Under the pieces are notes generated by a model, which saw only the letters and a program-made list of their open reading frames with translations, ran no database searches and was not told where the DNA came from. A program made the translations under genes and the position numbers. Below are positions 25,207 through 33,594 of a stretch of 64,000 nucleotides of DNA, in pieces. Each line of letters begins with the position of its first letter. Position 1 is the stretch's first letter. Source of the DNA: Phycisphaeraceae bacterium (lineage in GTDB: Bacteria > Planctomycetota > Phycisphaerae > Phycisphaerales > UBA1924); NCBI GenBank assembly GCA_020639235.1, contig JACKHC010000001.1, positions 1,240,001 to 1,304,000 of the forward strand. The letters run 5' to 3'.

Positions 25207-26139
25207 ATGGACACGCGTCAATACATCGCCCTGGGGCTCTTGGGCGCATCCGCCCTCGTTGCCATCCTCGTGGTCACCAACAAGCCCGCGCCCCGCAGCG
25301 CGACCGCGTCGAACGCGCCCCGTGAGATCGACCTCTCCCGTCTGCCCGACGAACTCACGCTCTCCACGGTCATCCGCGACTTCAAGGGCGCCAACGAGAC
25401 CGGGGGCCACCCCGACTTTGAGTCGTTCTCCGGAACCACCCGCGTCGGACTCGTCGCCGAATACCTCGACAAGGATGGCAAGCCCGTCCTGGCAAGCCAG
25501 ACCGGGCGCCAGATCGTCAAGGAATACCAGGACGCCGAGGGCAACCCGATCAACCCCTCACTTTACGATCCGCAACGCGGCGACAAGCAGGGCGAACTCA
25601 AGGAGATGAGCGACATCCGCATCACCTCCGAGGACTCCTTCAATCAGTGGTACCGCAATGTGCCCAATGTCAACGCCGCCAAGGCCGTCTCGATCGTGAT
25701 GAAGCGCAAGGAAGGCACCAACCGCTACATCTTCGACTCAAAGACCGATGAGCCGTGGAAATCGCGCTCCGGCTTCTATCCAATCAACGATGATCTGTTC
25801 GGCAACTACTCCCGCACCGGCAAGAACTATCACTTCACCACCGAACTCGCCACACGCTTCGCATATCGCAAGGGCGCGGGCGACATCTTCAAGTTCACGG
25901 GCGACGACGATGTCTGGGTCTTTATCGGAGGCCGTCTCGTCATCGACCTCGGCTCCCTCCACGCCAAGAAGGAACAGACCATCGAACTCGATCGCCTCGA
26001 CTGGCTTGTCGACGGCAAGATCTACGAACTCAAGGTCTTCCACGCCGAACGCCACACCGTCGAGTCAAACTTCCGTATCGAGACCACGCTCGAACTCCGC
26101 AAAGCCAAACTCCCCAACACCTCGAATCTCTACGATTGA
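25207..26139 (+). CDS. Fibro-slime domain protein, membrane-anchored
   Basis: A 310-residue exported protein with one N-terminal hydrophobic segment (residues 7-24, uncleaved anchor or signal) and a fibro-slime domain (about residues 45-300). The hallmark is F-K-F-T-G-D-D-D-V-W-V-F-I-G-G-R-L-V-I-D-L-G near residue 235, followed by H-A-K-K-E-Q-T-I-E-L and H-A-E-R-H-T-V-E-S-N-F-R-I-E-T-T. This PA14-like lectin fold, named from Fibrobacter and slime-mould proteins, probably binds carbohydrate. The start follows GTCGAAGAATC with no strong ribosome site. A terminator follows at 26194. Confidence 0.88.
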   Translation: MDTRQYIALGLLGASALVAILVVTNKPAPRSATASNAPREIDLSRLPDELTLSTVIRDFKGANETGGHPDFESFSGTTRVGLVAEYLDKDGKPVLASQTGRQIVKEYQDAEGNPINPSLYDPQRGDKQGELKEMSDIRITSEDSFNQWYRNVPNVNAAKAVSIVMKRKEGTNRYIFDSKTDEPWKSRSGFYPINDDLFGNYSRTGKNYHFTTELATRFAYRKGAGDIFKFTGDDDVWVFIGGRLVIDLGSLHAKKEQTIELDRLDWLVDGKIYELKVFHAERHTVESNFRIETTLELRKAKLPNTSNLYD

Positions 26140-26193
26140 GGCCCACGCGAGCCCCTCGCGCGAGCGAATGGGTGTGAACCCGGAACACACCAG

Positions 26194-26220
26194 CGCCCCA
26201 TTCAGGGGCGTTCTTTCTTT
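26194..26220 (+). terminator. Rho-independent terminator of the fibro-slime gene
   Basis: CGCCCC (26194-26199), loop ATTCA and GGGGCG (26205-26210), followed by TTCTTTCTTT. It starts 54 bases after the stop. Confidence 0.75.
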
Positions 26221-26249
26221 ACCAAACGAGGTCAAAATGAGCGGGGGGT

Positions 26250-27401
26250 CTACCCCAGCACAAACGATTTGTCTGCGTAAAGTTTCTCCATCTTCGCCAC
26301 CACATCCGGCGCCTCATCCAGCCGCGTCGCGCACGCGATAAGCATCTCGATGAGCCCGTGATAGTCCTCCACGCCGATGTACTCCCGCCCGCAACGCGCG
26401 TGCGCCACCGCCGCCTCATCACCCCGCTCGACAAGGTCCAGATCCGCCATGTTGTGGTAGTTGCCCAGCGGGAGGCACACGCAGGTCGCCTCGTACCCAT
26501 ACGCCTGGAACGCCGTCGCCTCGCACGCCCCCCCCGGCATCAGCCGGCGCTGCCACTTGTACTCCCCGCCCGCCTCCTTCGCCTCTTTCGCGAGTGTCTC
26601 GCACACCGCGCACACCGCCGCCGTCAGGGCCGGACTGAAGGTGCTCATCCGATCGCCCACCCGCACGATCGGCCCGCCACCAATGGGCGACTCCGCGAAA
26701 CTCCGCGAGTTCTCCAATGCCAGCACCTTCGCGCCGGGCGTCATCGTCCTGTCCCGGCACGCCGCGATCGCGCCGATGAACCCGATCTCCTCCGCCCGCG
26801 TGAACAGCAGCCGCACATGCTCTGCGCCCTCAATCCCGCGGATCACTTCCATTGCAGCCAGCGCCGCCGCCAACGCCGCCAGGTCATCGCACGCCGGCGT
26901 GTGCGCGATCCCGTCCACGATCTCCGCGTCGGGCAGAGCCCACACGCCGATGTCGCCGGTCCCGACTTCTCCCCCGTCCTCGAGCCGCACCACGCACCTC
27001 CGGTACGGCTCCTGCTGCTCCGTCGACTCCACCCGCCCCCGCACCGCGCCGCCCCCCGACGGGTAAATCACGATCGGCGCATCCCTGAAATACGCATCTC
27101 GCACACCCCCCCGGAACCCCATCTCCACGCGCCCGTCGCCCATCATCTTCTCAACGACAAACGCCGGATGGTCCAGGTGCGCTGTGATGTACAGAGGCGT
27201 GGCGCTGGGAGTCCCCCCATCCTTCCGATCAACCACCAGGTTCCCCGACGCATCGCACGAAAGCCGCAGATCATCGCGCCCGCCGACCCACTCCCGAATC
27301 CACGCGATCACCCGATCCTCGCGCCCCGCCGCCGTGGGAATCGAGGTCAGTTCCAGCAGCCACTGTTCCGCCGTCGCCCGATCGTGCTTTGTGTTCGACA
27401 T
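26250..27401 (-). CDS. M42-family aminopeptidase-like metallopeptidase
   Basis: A 383-residue enzyme with the M42 (FrvX/TET aminopeptidase) order of metal residues: H-L-D in I-T-A-H-L-D-H-P (about residues 72-79), A-C-D-D-L-A-A-L (about 168-175), R-A-E-E-I-G-F-I-G-A (about 206-215) with the catalytic glutamate, and L-G-N-Y-H-N-M (about 318-324) for the last histidine. These enzymes cleave short peptides or deacylate substrates; substrate unknown. An OB-like insert lies between the first histidine and the Asp pair, as usual. C-tracts at 26528 and 27106 (G on the coding strand) encode glycines. ATG 27401 is six bases from TACGCT. Confidence 0.88.
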   Translation of the reverse strand: MSNTKHDRATAEQWLLELTSIPTAAGREDRVIAWIREWVGGRDDLRLSCDASGNLVVDRKDGGTPSATPLYITAHLDHPAFVVEKMMGDGRVEMGFRGGVRDAYFRDAPIVIYPSGGGAVRGRVESTEQQEPYRRCVVRLEDGGEVGTGDIGVWALPDAEIVDGIAHTPACDDLAALAAALAAMEVIRGIEGAEHVRLLFTRAEEIGFIGAIAACRDRTMTPGAKVLALENSRSFAESPIGGGPIVRVGDRMSTFSPALTAAVCAVCETLAKEAKEAGGEYKWQRRLMPGGACEATAFQAYGYEATCVCLPLGNYHNMADLDLVERGDEAAVAHARCGREYIGVEDYHGLIEMLIACATRLDEAPDVVAKMEKLYADKSFVLG

Positions 27402-27407
27402 GCATCA

Positions 27408-27413
27408 AGCGTA
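27408..27413 (-). promoter_or_regulatory. -10 element, leaderless start of the M42 peptidase gene
   Basis: TACGCT on the minus strand ends six bases before ATG 27401; no ribosome site. Confidence 0.5.
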
Positions 27414-27466
27414 CATCCTCCCATCCCTGTTGCCCGATGCCTGCTGCCTGATGCCTTCATTGCCCG

Positions 27467-27472
27467 TACCAT
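27467..27472 (+). promoter_or_regulatory. -10 element, leaderless start of ribBA
   Basis: TACCAT ends six bases before GTG 27479. It is divergent from the M42 promoter 54 bases away. Confidence 0.5.
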
Positions 27473-27478
27473 GCCCGC

Positions 27479-28693
27479 GTGTTCTCACCCATCGAAGACA
27501 TCCTCAAAGACATCCGCGCCGGCAAGATGGTCATCCTCGTCGACGACGAAGGCCGCGAGAACGAGGGAGACCTCGTCCTCGCCGCCGAAGCCGCCACGCC
27601 CGAGATCATCAACCACATGATCCGCTTCGCCGGCGGCTACCCGTGCCTCTCCCTCACCAGCGCCGACTGCGACCGCCTCCACCTCCATCCACAAGCCCCC
27701 GACAACACCTCCGTCCGCGGCACACCCTTCACCGTCTCCATCGATGGCCACCCCAAGCACGGCGTCGGCACCGGCGTCTCCGCGCCCGACCGCGCCAAGA
27801 CCATCGCCCTGGCAATCAACCCCACCACAGGACCCGCCGACTTCGTCAAACCGGGCCACATCAACCCGCTCCGTTCGCGCGACGGCGGCGTGCTCGTCCG
27901 ACTCGGCCAGACCGAGGGCGCAGTCGATCTCGCACGCCTCGCCGGGTGCTACCCCGCAGCCGTCATCATCGAACTCGTCCGCGAAGACGGCGAGATGGCC
28001 CGCCGCCCCGACATCGAGAAGATGAGCGCCGAGCACGGCATCAAAGTCTGCACCATCGATCAGATCATCGCCTACCGCCTCCAGCGCGAGACGCTCATCC
28101 GCCGAGTCCCGCCCGTCGCCGGCACTGAAATCAACACCGAACTCGGAACATTCAATCTCATCGCCTACGAGAGCGTCGTCGATCCGCTCCCGCATCTCGC
28201 ACTGACAGTGGGGGATGTCGGCCGCCTCGGCCCCACCGGCCAACCTGTGGATAACCCGACACCAACGCTCTGCAGAGTCCACCGGCGCAACCTGCTGGGC
28301 GACATCTTCGCCGAGACATCCTCAACGCCGCTCGGCCCCTCCTGCAAGGCACTCCACGCGTCCATGAAGGCCATCCAGGAGGCCGGGAGAGGGGCCGTCA
28401 TCTACCTGCGCCCCGAGGGAATCGGCGATGAACTCCACAACCGACTCACCGCGCTCCGCCGCGGCTTTGCGCCGCTCGACGATGCGCCCGACCTCAAATC
28501 CGCATCAGGAATCGGCGCGTCCGCGCTCCCGATGCACGACCGGGAATACGGCATCGGAAGCCAGATCGTGCGCGATCTCGGCATCTCCAAACTCCGACTC
28601 CTCACCACGCATGCGCGCGATCTTCCGAGTTTGGATGCCTTCGGACTTGAGATTGTTGAGCAGGTTGGGCTACAGTTGGCCGATAAGACATAA
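27479..28693 (+). CDS. RibBA-like protein with eroded active sites in both domains
   Basis: A 404-residue two-domain protein homologous to RibBA, the bifunctional enzyme giving DHBP (from ribulose-5-phosphate) and the first GTP-derived pyrimidine for riboflavin. Domain 1 (about residues 3-205) retains D-D-E-G-R-E-N-E-G-D and G-H-I-N-P-L, but the metal-binding histidine of the usual GHTE motif is Gln144 (G-Q-T-E-G). Domain 2 (about 210-400) lacks the GTP cyclohydrolase II zinc cysteines: S-E-C is R-R-N (residue 271) and the R-C-D-C-G region is T-S-S-T-P-L-G. It keeps D-R-E-Y-G-I-G near 354-360. Either activity may be lost or altered. The start is GTG 27479. A true ribBA is expected elsewhere. 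Confidence 0.8.
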   Translation: MFSPIEDILKDIRAGKMVILVDDEGRENEGDLVLAAEAATPEIINHMIRFAGGYPCLSLTSADCDRLHLHPQAPDNTSVRGTPFTVSIDGHPKHGVGTGVSAPDRAKTIALAINPTTGPADFVKPGHINPLRSRDGGVLVRLGQTEGAVDLARLAGCYPAAVIIELVREDGEMARRPDIEKMSAEHGIKVCTIDQIIAYRLQRETLIRRVPPVAGTEINTELGTFNLIAYESVVDPLPHLALTVGDVGRLGPTGQPVDNPTPTLCRVHRRNLLGDIFAETSSTPLGPSCKALHASMKAIQEAGRGAVIYLRPEGIGDELHNRLTALRRGFAPLDDAPDLKSASGIGASALPMHDREYGIGSQIVRDLGISKLRLLTTHARDLPSLDAFGLEIVEQVGLQLADKT

Positions 28694-28789
28694 ACGCCGC
28701 CGGCGTCGACGAACCGAGGAGACCCGCTCCGAGTCCCCTCACCAAACGCTCGACACGCACACGGACGAGCACCCGGCAGCGATTACCAC

Positions 28790-28815
28790 AAAGGCCCCGA
28801 TCACTCGGGGCCTTT
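28790..28815. terminator. Bidirectional terminator between ribBA and the downstream minus gene
   Basis: AAAGGCCCCGA (28790-28800) and TCGGGGCCTTT (28805-28815) form an 11-bp stem around a TCAC loop. T-runs flank both arms. The minus-strand gene's stop codon lies in the loop and its last residues are coded by the stem. Confidence 0.7.
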
Positions 28816-29943
28816 CTCGTCTTGCTCAATGCGGCGGAACACCTTCGCCTCTTCGTCGAACGAGTAGTCGTCGCTAGAGACCTCCCACCAAGCCGCAAGC
28901 AACGCCGAAGCAAACTCGTGCTGACGCGGAGTCATCGTTTCGACATCGGGCAGTGGGTGATCAACAAACAGATACCGAAGGATTTGTTCGGACCCGGGCT
29001 CATTCTCGGAAAAGTCTTGAATCAACGCCCACACCCGAGTCTGCCGCGCCTGCATTTTGCGAGCTTCTTCCTCAGCCGGTATCCACTCAATCTCCGCGTA
29101 CACTCGTTCCATCAGATCATCGCCAATAGCCGCGCTGACAGGGGATGCGTCGAGTGCCAGCTCTTCCACACGATCGAGGAATGGCAGAACCCACCCGATC
29201 CGATTCAACTGCTCAGGGTCTTCTTCGAGCGGAACTCTGAAGAATTCCACGCGTCCGCTGGTCACAGCAGCAGCGTACAAGATCGCAGCCGCCACAGTCT
29301 CGTCCCCTTCACGCCAGTTCCCTGAATACCCGCTGATCGGATCGAGGAAGGCCATCAGCAGCCAGGCGCGCCGGGCGTTCTCCGGATCCTGATCGGCGAG
29401 GTACCACCCGATCGCGATACCCGCCTGTTCAGGAGCGAGCCCGGCCCCGTATCCGATCGCACTTCGACGAGTCGTTACTTCGGGATATGTGCTGGCCGAC
29501 TCCCACGCCGCCAGCGTTGCGTCATCGATGTCTTGCGGGCGAAGCCGAGAAATCGCTTGCAAGGAGGCGAGCACGAAGCCCCCGCCGTCGCGCCTCTTGG
29601 CTCCTTCGAGGGCCGCATCGATCAGGTACGGGATGCCCATTTCCAGAATCGGACTCTCATAGAAATCATCCAACGACTGAAAGAAATCAACAATGGCACT
29701 CGGTGACGCCTTCGGAAGCCGCTTCAAGACAGCCCGGCAAATTGCAGGCTCCTTCGCCGCCCACTCAAAGCCATGCTTTCCGAGCCAGTAGTTCGTTTCG
29801 TCGAGCTGGACATCCGGGTCATCGCTCAACAACCGCTCCGCGTGATAGTTCACTCGCGCCCGCTGCGTCACCCACCCCGCACCAACACCCACCCCGATCC
29901 CCGCCACAACCACCACCACCCAAAACTTCCAACTCTTCAGCAT
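28801..29943 (-). CDS. Membrane-anchored protein with helical repeats, unknown
   Basis: A 380-residue protein with one N-terminal membrane helix (residues 7-26) and then a mostly helical body of acidic amphipathic segments, for example D-D-A-T-L-A-A-W-E-S-A-S and L-A-S-L-Q-A-I-S-R-L-R-P. The run suggests HEAT-like packing, but no clear repeat period can be read. I cannot assign a family. Its ATG overlaps the stop of the upstream GNAT gene by seven bases, so the two are coupled. Its stop lies inside the bidirectional hairpin at 28790-28815. The base composition is slightly lower in GC than that of its neighbours. Confidence 0.65.
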   Translation of the reverse strand: MLKSWKFWVVVVVAGIGVGVGAGWVTQRARVNYHAERLLSDDPDVQLDETNYWLGKHGFEWAAKEPAICRAVLKRLPKASPSAIVDFFQSLDDFYESPILEMGIPYLIDAALEGAKRRDGGGFVLASLQAISRLRPQDIDDATLAAWESASTYPEVTTRRSAIGYGAGLAPEQAGIAIGWYLADQDPENARRAWLLMAFLDPISGYSGNWREGDETVAAAILYAAAVTSGRVEFFRVPLEEDPEQLNRIGWVLPFLDRVEELALDASPVSAAIGDDLMERVYAEIEWIPAEEEARKMQARQTRVWALIQDFSENEPGSEQILRYLFVDHPLPDVETMTPRQHEFASALLAAWWEVSSDDYSFDEEAKVFRRIEQDEKGPE

Positions 29944-30632
29944 CCTTCAATCCCCCGCTCGATATCCGCCTTCGCCCGCTGCTTCTCGAAGTCCCATTCG
30001 CATGCCAGCACCGCGAACATCAACTCCGTGTGGTACCCCATCCCGCGCAGGTACCGCCCGCCGGGCGACCGCGTCTCGAGCCGCATCCCCAGTTTCCTCG
30101 CCACGCCCGACGACGCCTCGTTCACCTCCGCGCAGTAAAGCGTCATCCGCCGAAGCCCCCACCCGCCCCTCTCCTTGGGCGTCAGCGCGCTGGTGATGAT
30201 CGCCCCCGTCGCCTCCGTGCAGATGCCCCGGCGCACCCGGTCGGGGCGCGTCCAATACCCCGTCGAGCCGCAATGCTGACCCGGCTCGATGTTGTGCACG
30301 CTCGTGCTCCCCAGCACCTCGCCCGTCTGCCTGTCGAAAATGCCGAAGCAGAAGTTCCTGCAATCGGGCGACGCCTCCCGCCTCGCAAAGAACTCGATCG
30401 TGTAGTGCACTTCCTCGATCGTCCTGTTGTCGCTCTCCGCCCAGGGCAGCCACGGCAGCAACCGCCCCCGATCCACCTCGATCGCCCCAAAGAGCGACCC
30501 CGCGTCCGTGTGCGCATAAGGCCGCAGCACCAGCCGCTCCGTCTCGATGCGCTTCGGCACCGGCACCGGAAGCGTCCACGGGTTCGGATCGCTCATCGGC
30601 GGCGCAAAGACATGATTCAACCGGTGCGGCAT
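29937..30632 (-). CDS. RimJ/RimL-type GNAT acetyltransferase
   Basis: A 231-residue GNAT protein of the RimJ/RimL or ribosomal-protein alanine acetyltransferase type. Signatures: I-E-T-E-R-L-V-L-R-P-Y (about residues 29-39), I-G-T/G-Y-W-like G-S-T-G-Y-W-T-R-P-D (about 122-131), and R-R-G-I-C-T-E-A-T as the acetyl-CoA loop (about 134-142). The substrate is probably an N-terminal or small-molecule amine. ATG 30632 is six bases from TATCGT, supporting a leaderless start. A second ATG (30596) is a possible alternative but has no upstream signal. It is coupled to the downstream membrane protein. Confidence 0.85.
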   Translation of the reverse strand: MPHRLNHVFAPPMSDPNPWTLPVPVPKRIETERLVLRPYAHTDAGSLFGAIEVDRGRLLPWLPWAESDNRTIEEVHYTIEFFARREASPDCRNFCFGIFDRQTGEVLGSTSVHNIEPGQHCGSTGYWTRPDRVRRGICTEATGAIITSALTPKERGGWGLRRMTLYCAEVNEASSGVARKLGMRLETRSPGGRYLRGMGYHTELMFAVLACEWDFEKQRAKADIERGIEGC

Positions 30633-30638
30633 CACCAC

Positions 30639-30666
30639 ACGATACCCCGCCCCACCCGTCTAAGAT
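30639..30666. promoter_or_regulatory. Divergent leaderless promoters of the GNAT and MoeB/ThiF genes
   Basis: TATCGT on the minus strand (30639-30644) lies six bases before ATG 30632. TAAGAT on the plus strand (30661-30666) lies seven bases before ATG 30674. The 41-base gap holds both -10 elements and no ribosome site. Confidence 0.5.
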
Positions 30667-30673
30667 CACCACA

Positions 30674-31792
30674 ATGCCCGACACGCCCCCACCCAACCCG
30701 CCCAACCCCGATCTCGCCCGCTACCACCGCCAGATGATCCTGCCTTCGATCGGCGAAGCGGGCCAGCGCCGATTGCTCGCCTCCCACGCCATGATCGTCG
30801 GCTGCGGCGCGCTCGGGTGCGTCGTCGCCGACCAACTCACCCGCGCGGGCGTGGGCACCCTCACCATCATCGACCGCGATGTCGTCGAACTGACCAACCT
30901 CCAGCGCCAGACCCTCTTCGACGAAAAAGACGCGAGGCATGGCAAGCCAAAGGCCGAAGCCGCCCGCGCCCGACTCGCGCAGATCAACGCACAGGTCAGC
31001 ATCAACGCCCACGCCGCCGATCTCACACCCGCCAACGCCGAGCACCTCGCCGGCCTCCCATCGCGCTCCGACAACCTCCCCCCGACTGCGCTGATCATCG
31101 ACGCGACCGACAACTTCCAGACGCGCCTGCTGCTCAACGACCTCGCCGTCAAGCACGCGATCCCCTTCATCTACGCCGGGGTCGCCGGCACACGCGCCAC
31201 GACCATGACGATCATGCCGGGGAGTGAGTGGGGGGGGGCGCCATGCCTTCGGTGCATCGTCGAAGACGCCCCCGCGCCCGCCTCGCTCGAAACCTGCGAC
31301 ACCGCGGGCGTCCTCGCACCAGCCGTCGCCATGATCGCATCAATCCAGTCCACCGAAGCGCTCAAAATCCTTACGGGTAACACCGACTCCCTCCGCACAA
31401 CACTCCTCGAACTCGACCCGTGGACCTCCGTCTACCACGAGATCAATCTCGCGCAAGCAAAGCGTGCCGATTGCCCGTGCTGCGCCCGCCGCTGGTTCGA
31501 CTTCCTCGAAGGCGGCGCCTGCCCCGCCACCACCAATCTCTGCGGCCGCAACGCCGTCCAGATCACCCCCGAAAACCAGCACCATCTCGATCTCGACGCC
31601 CTCGCGCTGCGCCTCGCGCCCCACGGCATCTTCGAAAGCTCACCCTTCGCGCTCCGCGGCATCCTCACCAACGAACAAGGCGACTCGGGCGATCAACTCC
31701 ATCTGACCGTCTTCAAGGACGGCCGCGCAATCGTCCGCGGCACAACCCGCCCCGACCGCGCCCGCGCCCTCTGCGCACGCTATCTCGGCTAG
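30674..31792 (+). CDS. MoeB/ThiF/HesA-family adenylyltransferase with extra C-terminal domain
   Basis: A 372-residue E1-like enzyme that activates a ubiquitin-fold sulfur carrier (MoaD or ThiS type) with ATP. N-terminal R-Y-H-R-Q-M-I-L-P, glycine-rich G-C-G-A-L-G (about residues 43-48), the D-x-V-x-x-x-N-L-Q-R-Q motif (about 71-81), I-D-A-T-D-N (about 139-144) and E-T-C-D-T-A-G-V with the catalytic cysteine. A C-P-C-C zinc pair follows. The last 90 residues are not the usual rhodanese tail; they start C-P-A-T-T-N-L-C-G-R-N-A-V-Q-I and may be a carrier-binding domain. The G9 tract at 31230-31238 codes glycines. The partner sulfur carrier is not in the window. Confidence 0.85.
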   Translation: MPDTPPPNPPNPDLARYHRQMILPSIGEAGQRRLLASHAMIVGCGALGCVVADQLTRAGVGTLTIIDRDVVELTNLQRQTLFDEKDARHGKPKAEAARARLAQINAQVSINAHAADLTPANAEHLAGLPSRSDNLPPTALIIDATDNFQTRLLLNDLAVKHAIPFIYAGVAGTRATTMTIMPGSEWGGAPCLRCIVEDAPAPASLETCDTAGVLAPAVAMIASIQSTEALKILTGNTDSLRTTLLELDPWTSVYHEINLAQAKRADCPCCARRWFDFLEGGACPATTNLCGRNAVQITPENQHHLDLDALALRLAPHGIFESSPFALRGILTNEQGDSGDQLHLTVFKDGRAIVRGTTRPDRARALCARYLG

Positions 31793-31855
31793 CCCCGAGC
31801 CCGGGTGCCACTGCTTGGCGTCGAAGCCGCAAGGTGGGCCCATGACGACCACGCA

Positions 31856-33505
31856 TCAAATCGGGATATCCGGATCGTCCTCGTAGTCGTCCTGCACCGG
31901 CCCGCCCCCATCCCGGAACCCTTCCTCGGGCCCCGTCTTCGGGCGATTGCCGAACGACGACCCGCCACCGCCCGCCGACGGCTGTTCACGCTTGGGCTGA
32001 TACCCGCCCCCATCCGCGTACCGCCCCGCAGAGCCCGCAACCGGAGCGTAGTTCTTGAACCGGGTCGTCGTTGAGTCCCAGGTCAGCTGCACCGTGCCCG
32101 TCGGCCCGTTGCGCTGCTTGGCGACGATCAACTCCGCCTCGTTCACGCGCGTCGCGTTCTCCGCCATCCAGTCCTCATCGCCCTGGTGGTAATACGACTC
32201 GCGATGCAAGAGCAGAATCACGTCCGCGTCCTGCTCGATCGAACCCGACTCGCGCAGGTCCGCCATGCGGGGGCGGTGCCCCTCGCGCTGCTCCGCGCCG
32301 CGGTTCAGCTGCGCCAGACAGATCACCGGCACATTCAACTCCCGCGCCAGCGCCTTGATCCCGCGCGAGATCGCACTGACCTCCTGCTGACGCCCCTCCC
32401 GCGCCGCGCCCGGCGCGCCCATCAACTGCATGTAGTCGATCACCACGCACTTGATGCCGTACTGCTTCACCATCCGCCGCGCCTTGGCGCGGAGCATCAG
32501 CACCGTCAGACCCGGCGTGTCGTCCACATAAATCGGCATCTCCGACAAGTGCCCGCAAGACACATGCAATCGACGGAAATCCTCATGCCCCAGCCGGTTC
32601 GTGCGCAGCTTGTGCGAGTCCACGCCCGCGTGCGCGCACAGCAGACGCTGCGTCACGCTCTGGCGACTCATCTCCATCGAAAAGAACGCCACCGGCGCCT
32701 TCGTCCCGTCCCGACCGTGCGGCCTCCCGTGCGCCGCGATCTGCTCCGCCAAATTCAATGCCAACGCCGTTTTCCCCATCGAGGGCCGTGCGGCAAGAAT
32801 AATCATCTCACCCGCTTGCAACCCCGAGGTCATCTCATCGAGGTCATAGAACCCCGACGCGATCCCCGTGATCGCCCGCCCCTCGTTCTTCATCAGGAGG
32901 TCCATCGTCTGCTGAAGCAACTCGCCCAACTGCTCCGAGTCGATGCCCGCAGACTGCTCCGCGATGTCGAAGATCTGCTGCTCGGCCTTATCCAGGACCT
33001 CACGCGCCCCGTCATCGCCGAGCGACGCCGAGTGATACGCGTCGTACAGAATCTGACCCGCGGCGTCGATCAGCTTCCGCAGCTGCGCCTTCTCGCGCAC
33101 GATCTTCGCGTAGAACGGCGCGTTCGCCGCGCTGGGCACCGATTGCGCCAGCTCAACGATGTAGTCCGGCCCCCCGACCTGCTCCAGCACGCCCCGGTCC
33201 TTGAGCGCCTCGAGCAACTGCACCATGTCCCCCGAGTGCCGCTCGTCGTACAACTTCACCAGCGCATCGAACACCGCGCCGTGGCTCTCGCGATAGAACG
33301 CCGACCCGTTGGGCACCTGCGAGATCACCTCGCCCACCACCTGGTAATCCAGAATCATCGACCCCAGCAGACACATCTCCGCCTCGATCGATTGCGGCGG
33401 CATCTGGTCGAAAAGCCGCGCCAGTTCCTGCGCCGAGATCGGCTCGCGCCCGCCGCCGCGTCGCCCCCCTTTGAACTCGAATGTGCTCTGCCCCGTTCCG
33501 CTCAT
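31856..33505 (-). CDS. dnaB: Replicative DNA helicase DnaB
   Basis: A 549-residue replicative helicase. An N-terminal domain (about residues 30-150, M-P-P-Q-S-I-E-A-E-M-C-L-L-G-S-M) is followed by the RecA-like motor with the P-loop A-R-P-S-M-G-K-T (about 230-237), Walker B in V-V-I-D-Y-M-Q-L and the arginine-rich C-terminal segments (A-K-Q-R-N-G-P-T-G). The C-terminal tail (about 485-549) is Gly/Pro/Arg-rich and low-complexity. ATG 33505 is six bases after TACGGT, so the longer in-frame ATG 33526 is less likely. It is divergent from pdxH. No other replication gene lies beside it. Confidence 0.95.
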   Translation of the reverse strand: MSGTGQSTFEFKGGRRGGGREPISAQELARLFDQMPPQSIEAEMCLLGSMILDYQVVGEVISQVPNGSAFYRESHGAVFDALVKLYDERHSGDMVQLLEALKDRGVLEQVGGPDYIVELAQSVPSAANAPFYAKIVREKAQLRKLIDAAGQILYDAYHSASLGDDGAREVLDKAEQQIFDIAEQSAGIDSEQLGELLQQTMDLLMKNEGRAITGIASGFYDLDEMTSGLQAGEMIILAARPSMGKTALALNLAEQIAAHGRPHGRDGTKAPVAFFSMEMSRQSVTQRLLCAHAGVDSHKLRTNRLGHEDFRRLHVSCGHLSEMPIYVDDTPGLTVLMLRAKARRMVKQYGIKCVVIDYMQLMGAPGAAREGRQQEVSAISRGIKALARELNVPVICLAQLNRGAEQREGHRPRMADLRESGSIEQDADVILLLHRESYYHQGDEDWMAENATRVNEAELIVAKQRNGPTGTVQLTWDSTTTRFKNYAPVAGSAGRYADGGGYQPKREQPSAGGGGSSFGNRPKTGPEEGFRDGGGPVQDDYEDDPDIPI

Positions 33506-33511
33506 CCGTGA

Positions 33512-33517
33512 ACCGTA
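33512..33517 (-). promoter_or_regulatory. -10 element, leaderless start of dnaB
   Basis: TACGGT on the minus strand ends six bases before ATG 33505. Confidence 0.5.
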
Positions 33518-33581
33518 CCTCTCCATCCGGGCATCCCGCCCTTCCCCGCAATCCTGTTCACACGCCGTCCACCACGCCGCA

Positions 33582-33587
33582 TACCCT
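33582..33587 (+). promoter_or_regulatory. -10 element, leaderless start of pdxH
   Basis: TACCCT ends seven bases before ATG 33595. No ribosome site is present. Confidence 0.5.
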
Positions 33588-33594
33588 ACCCCCC

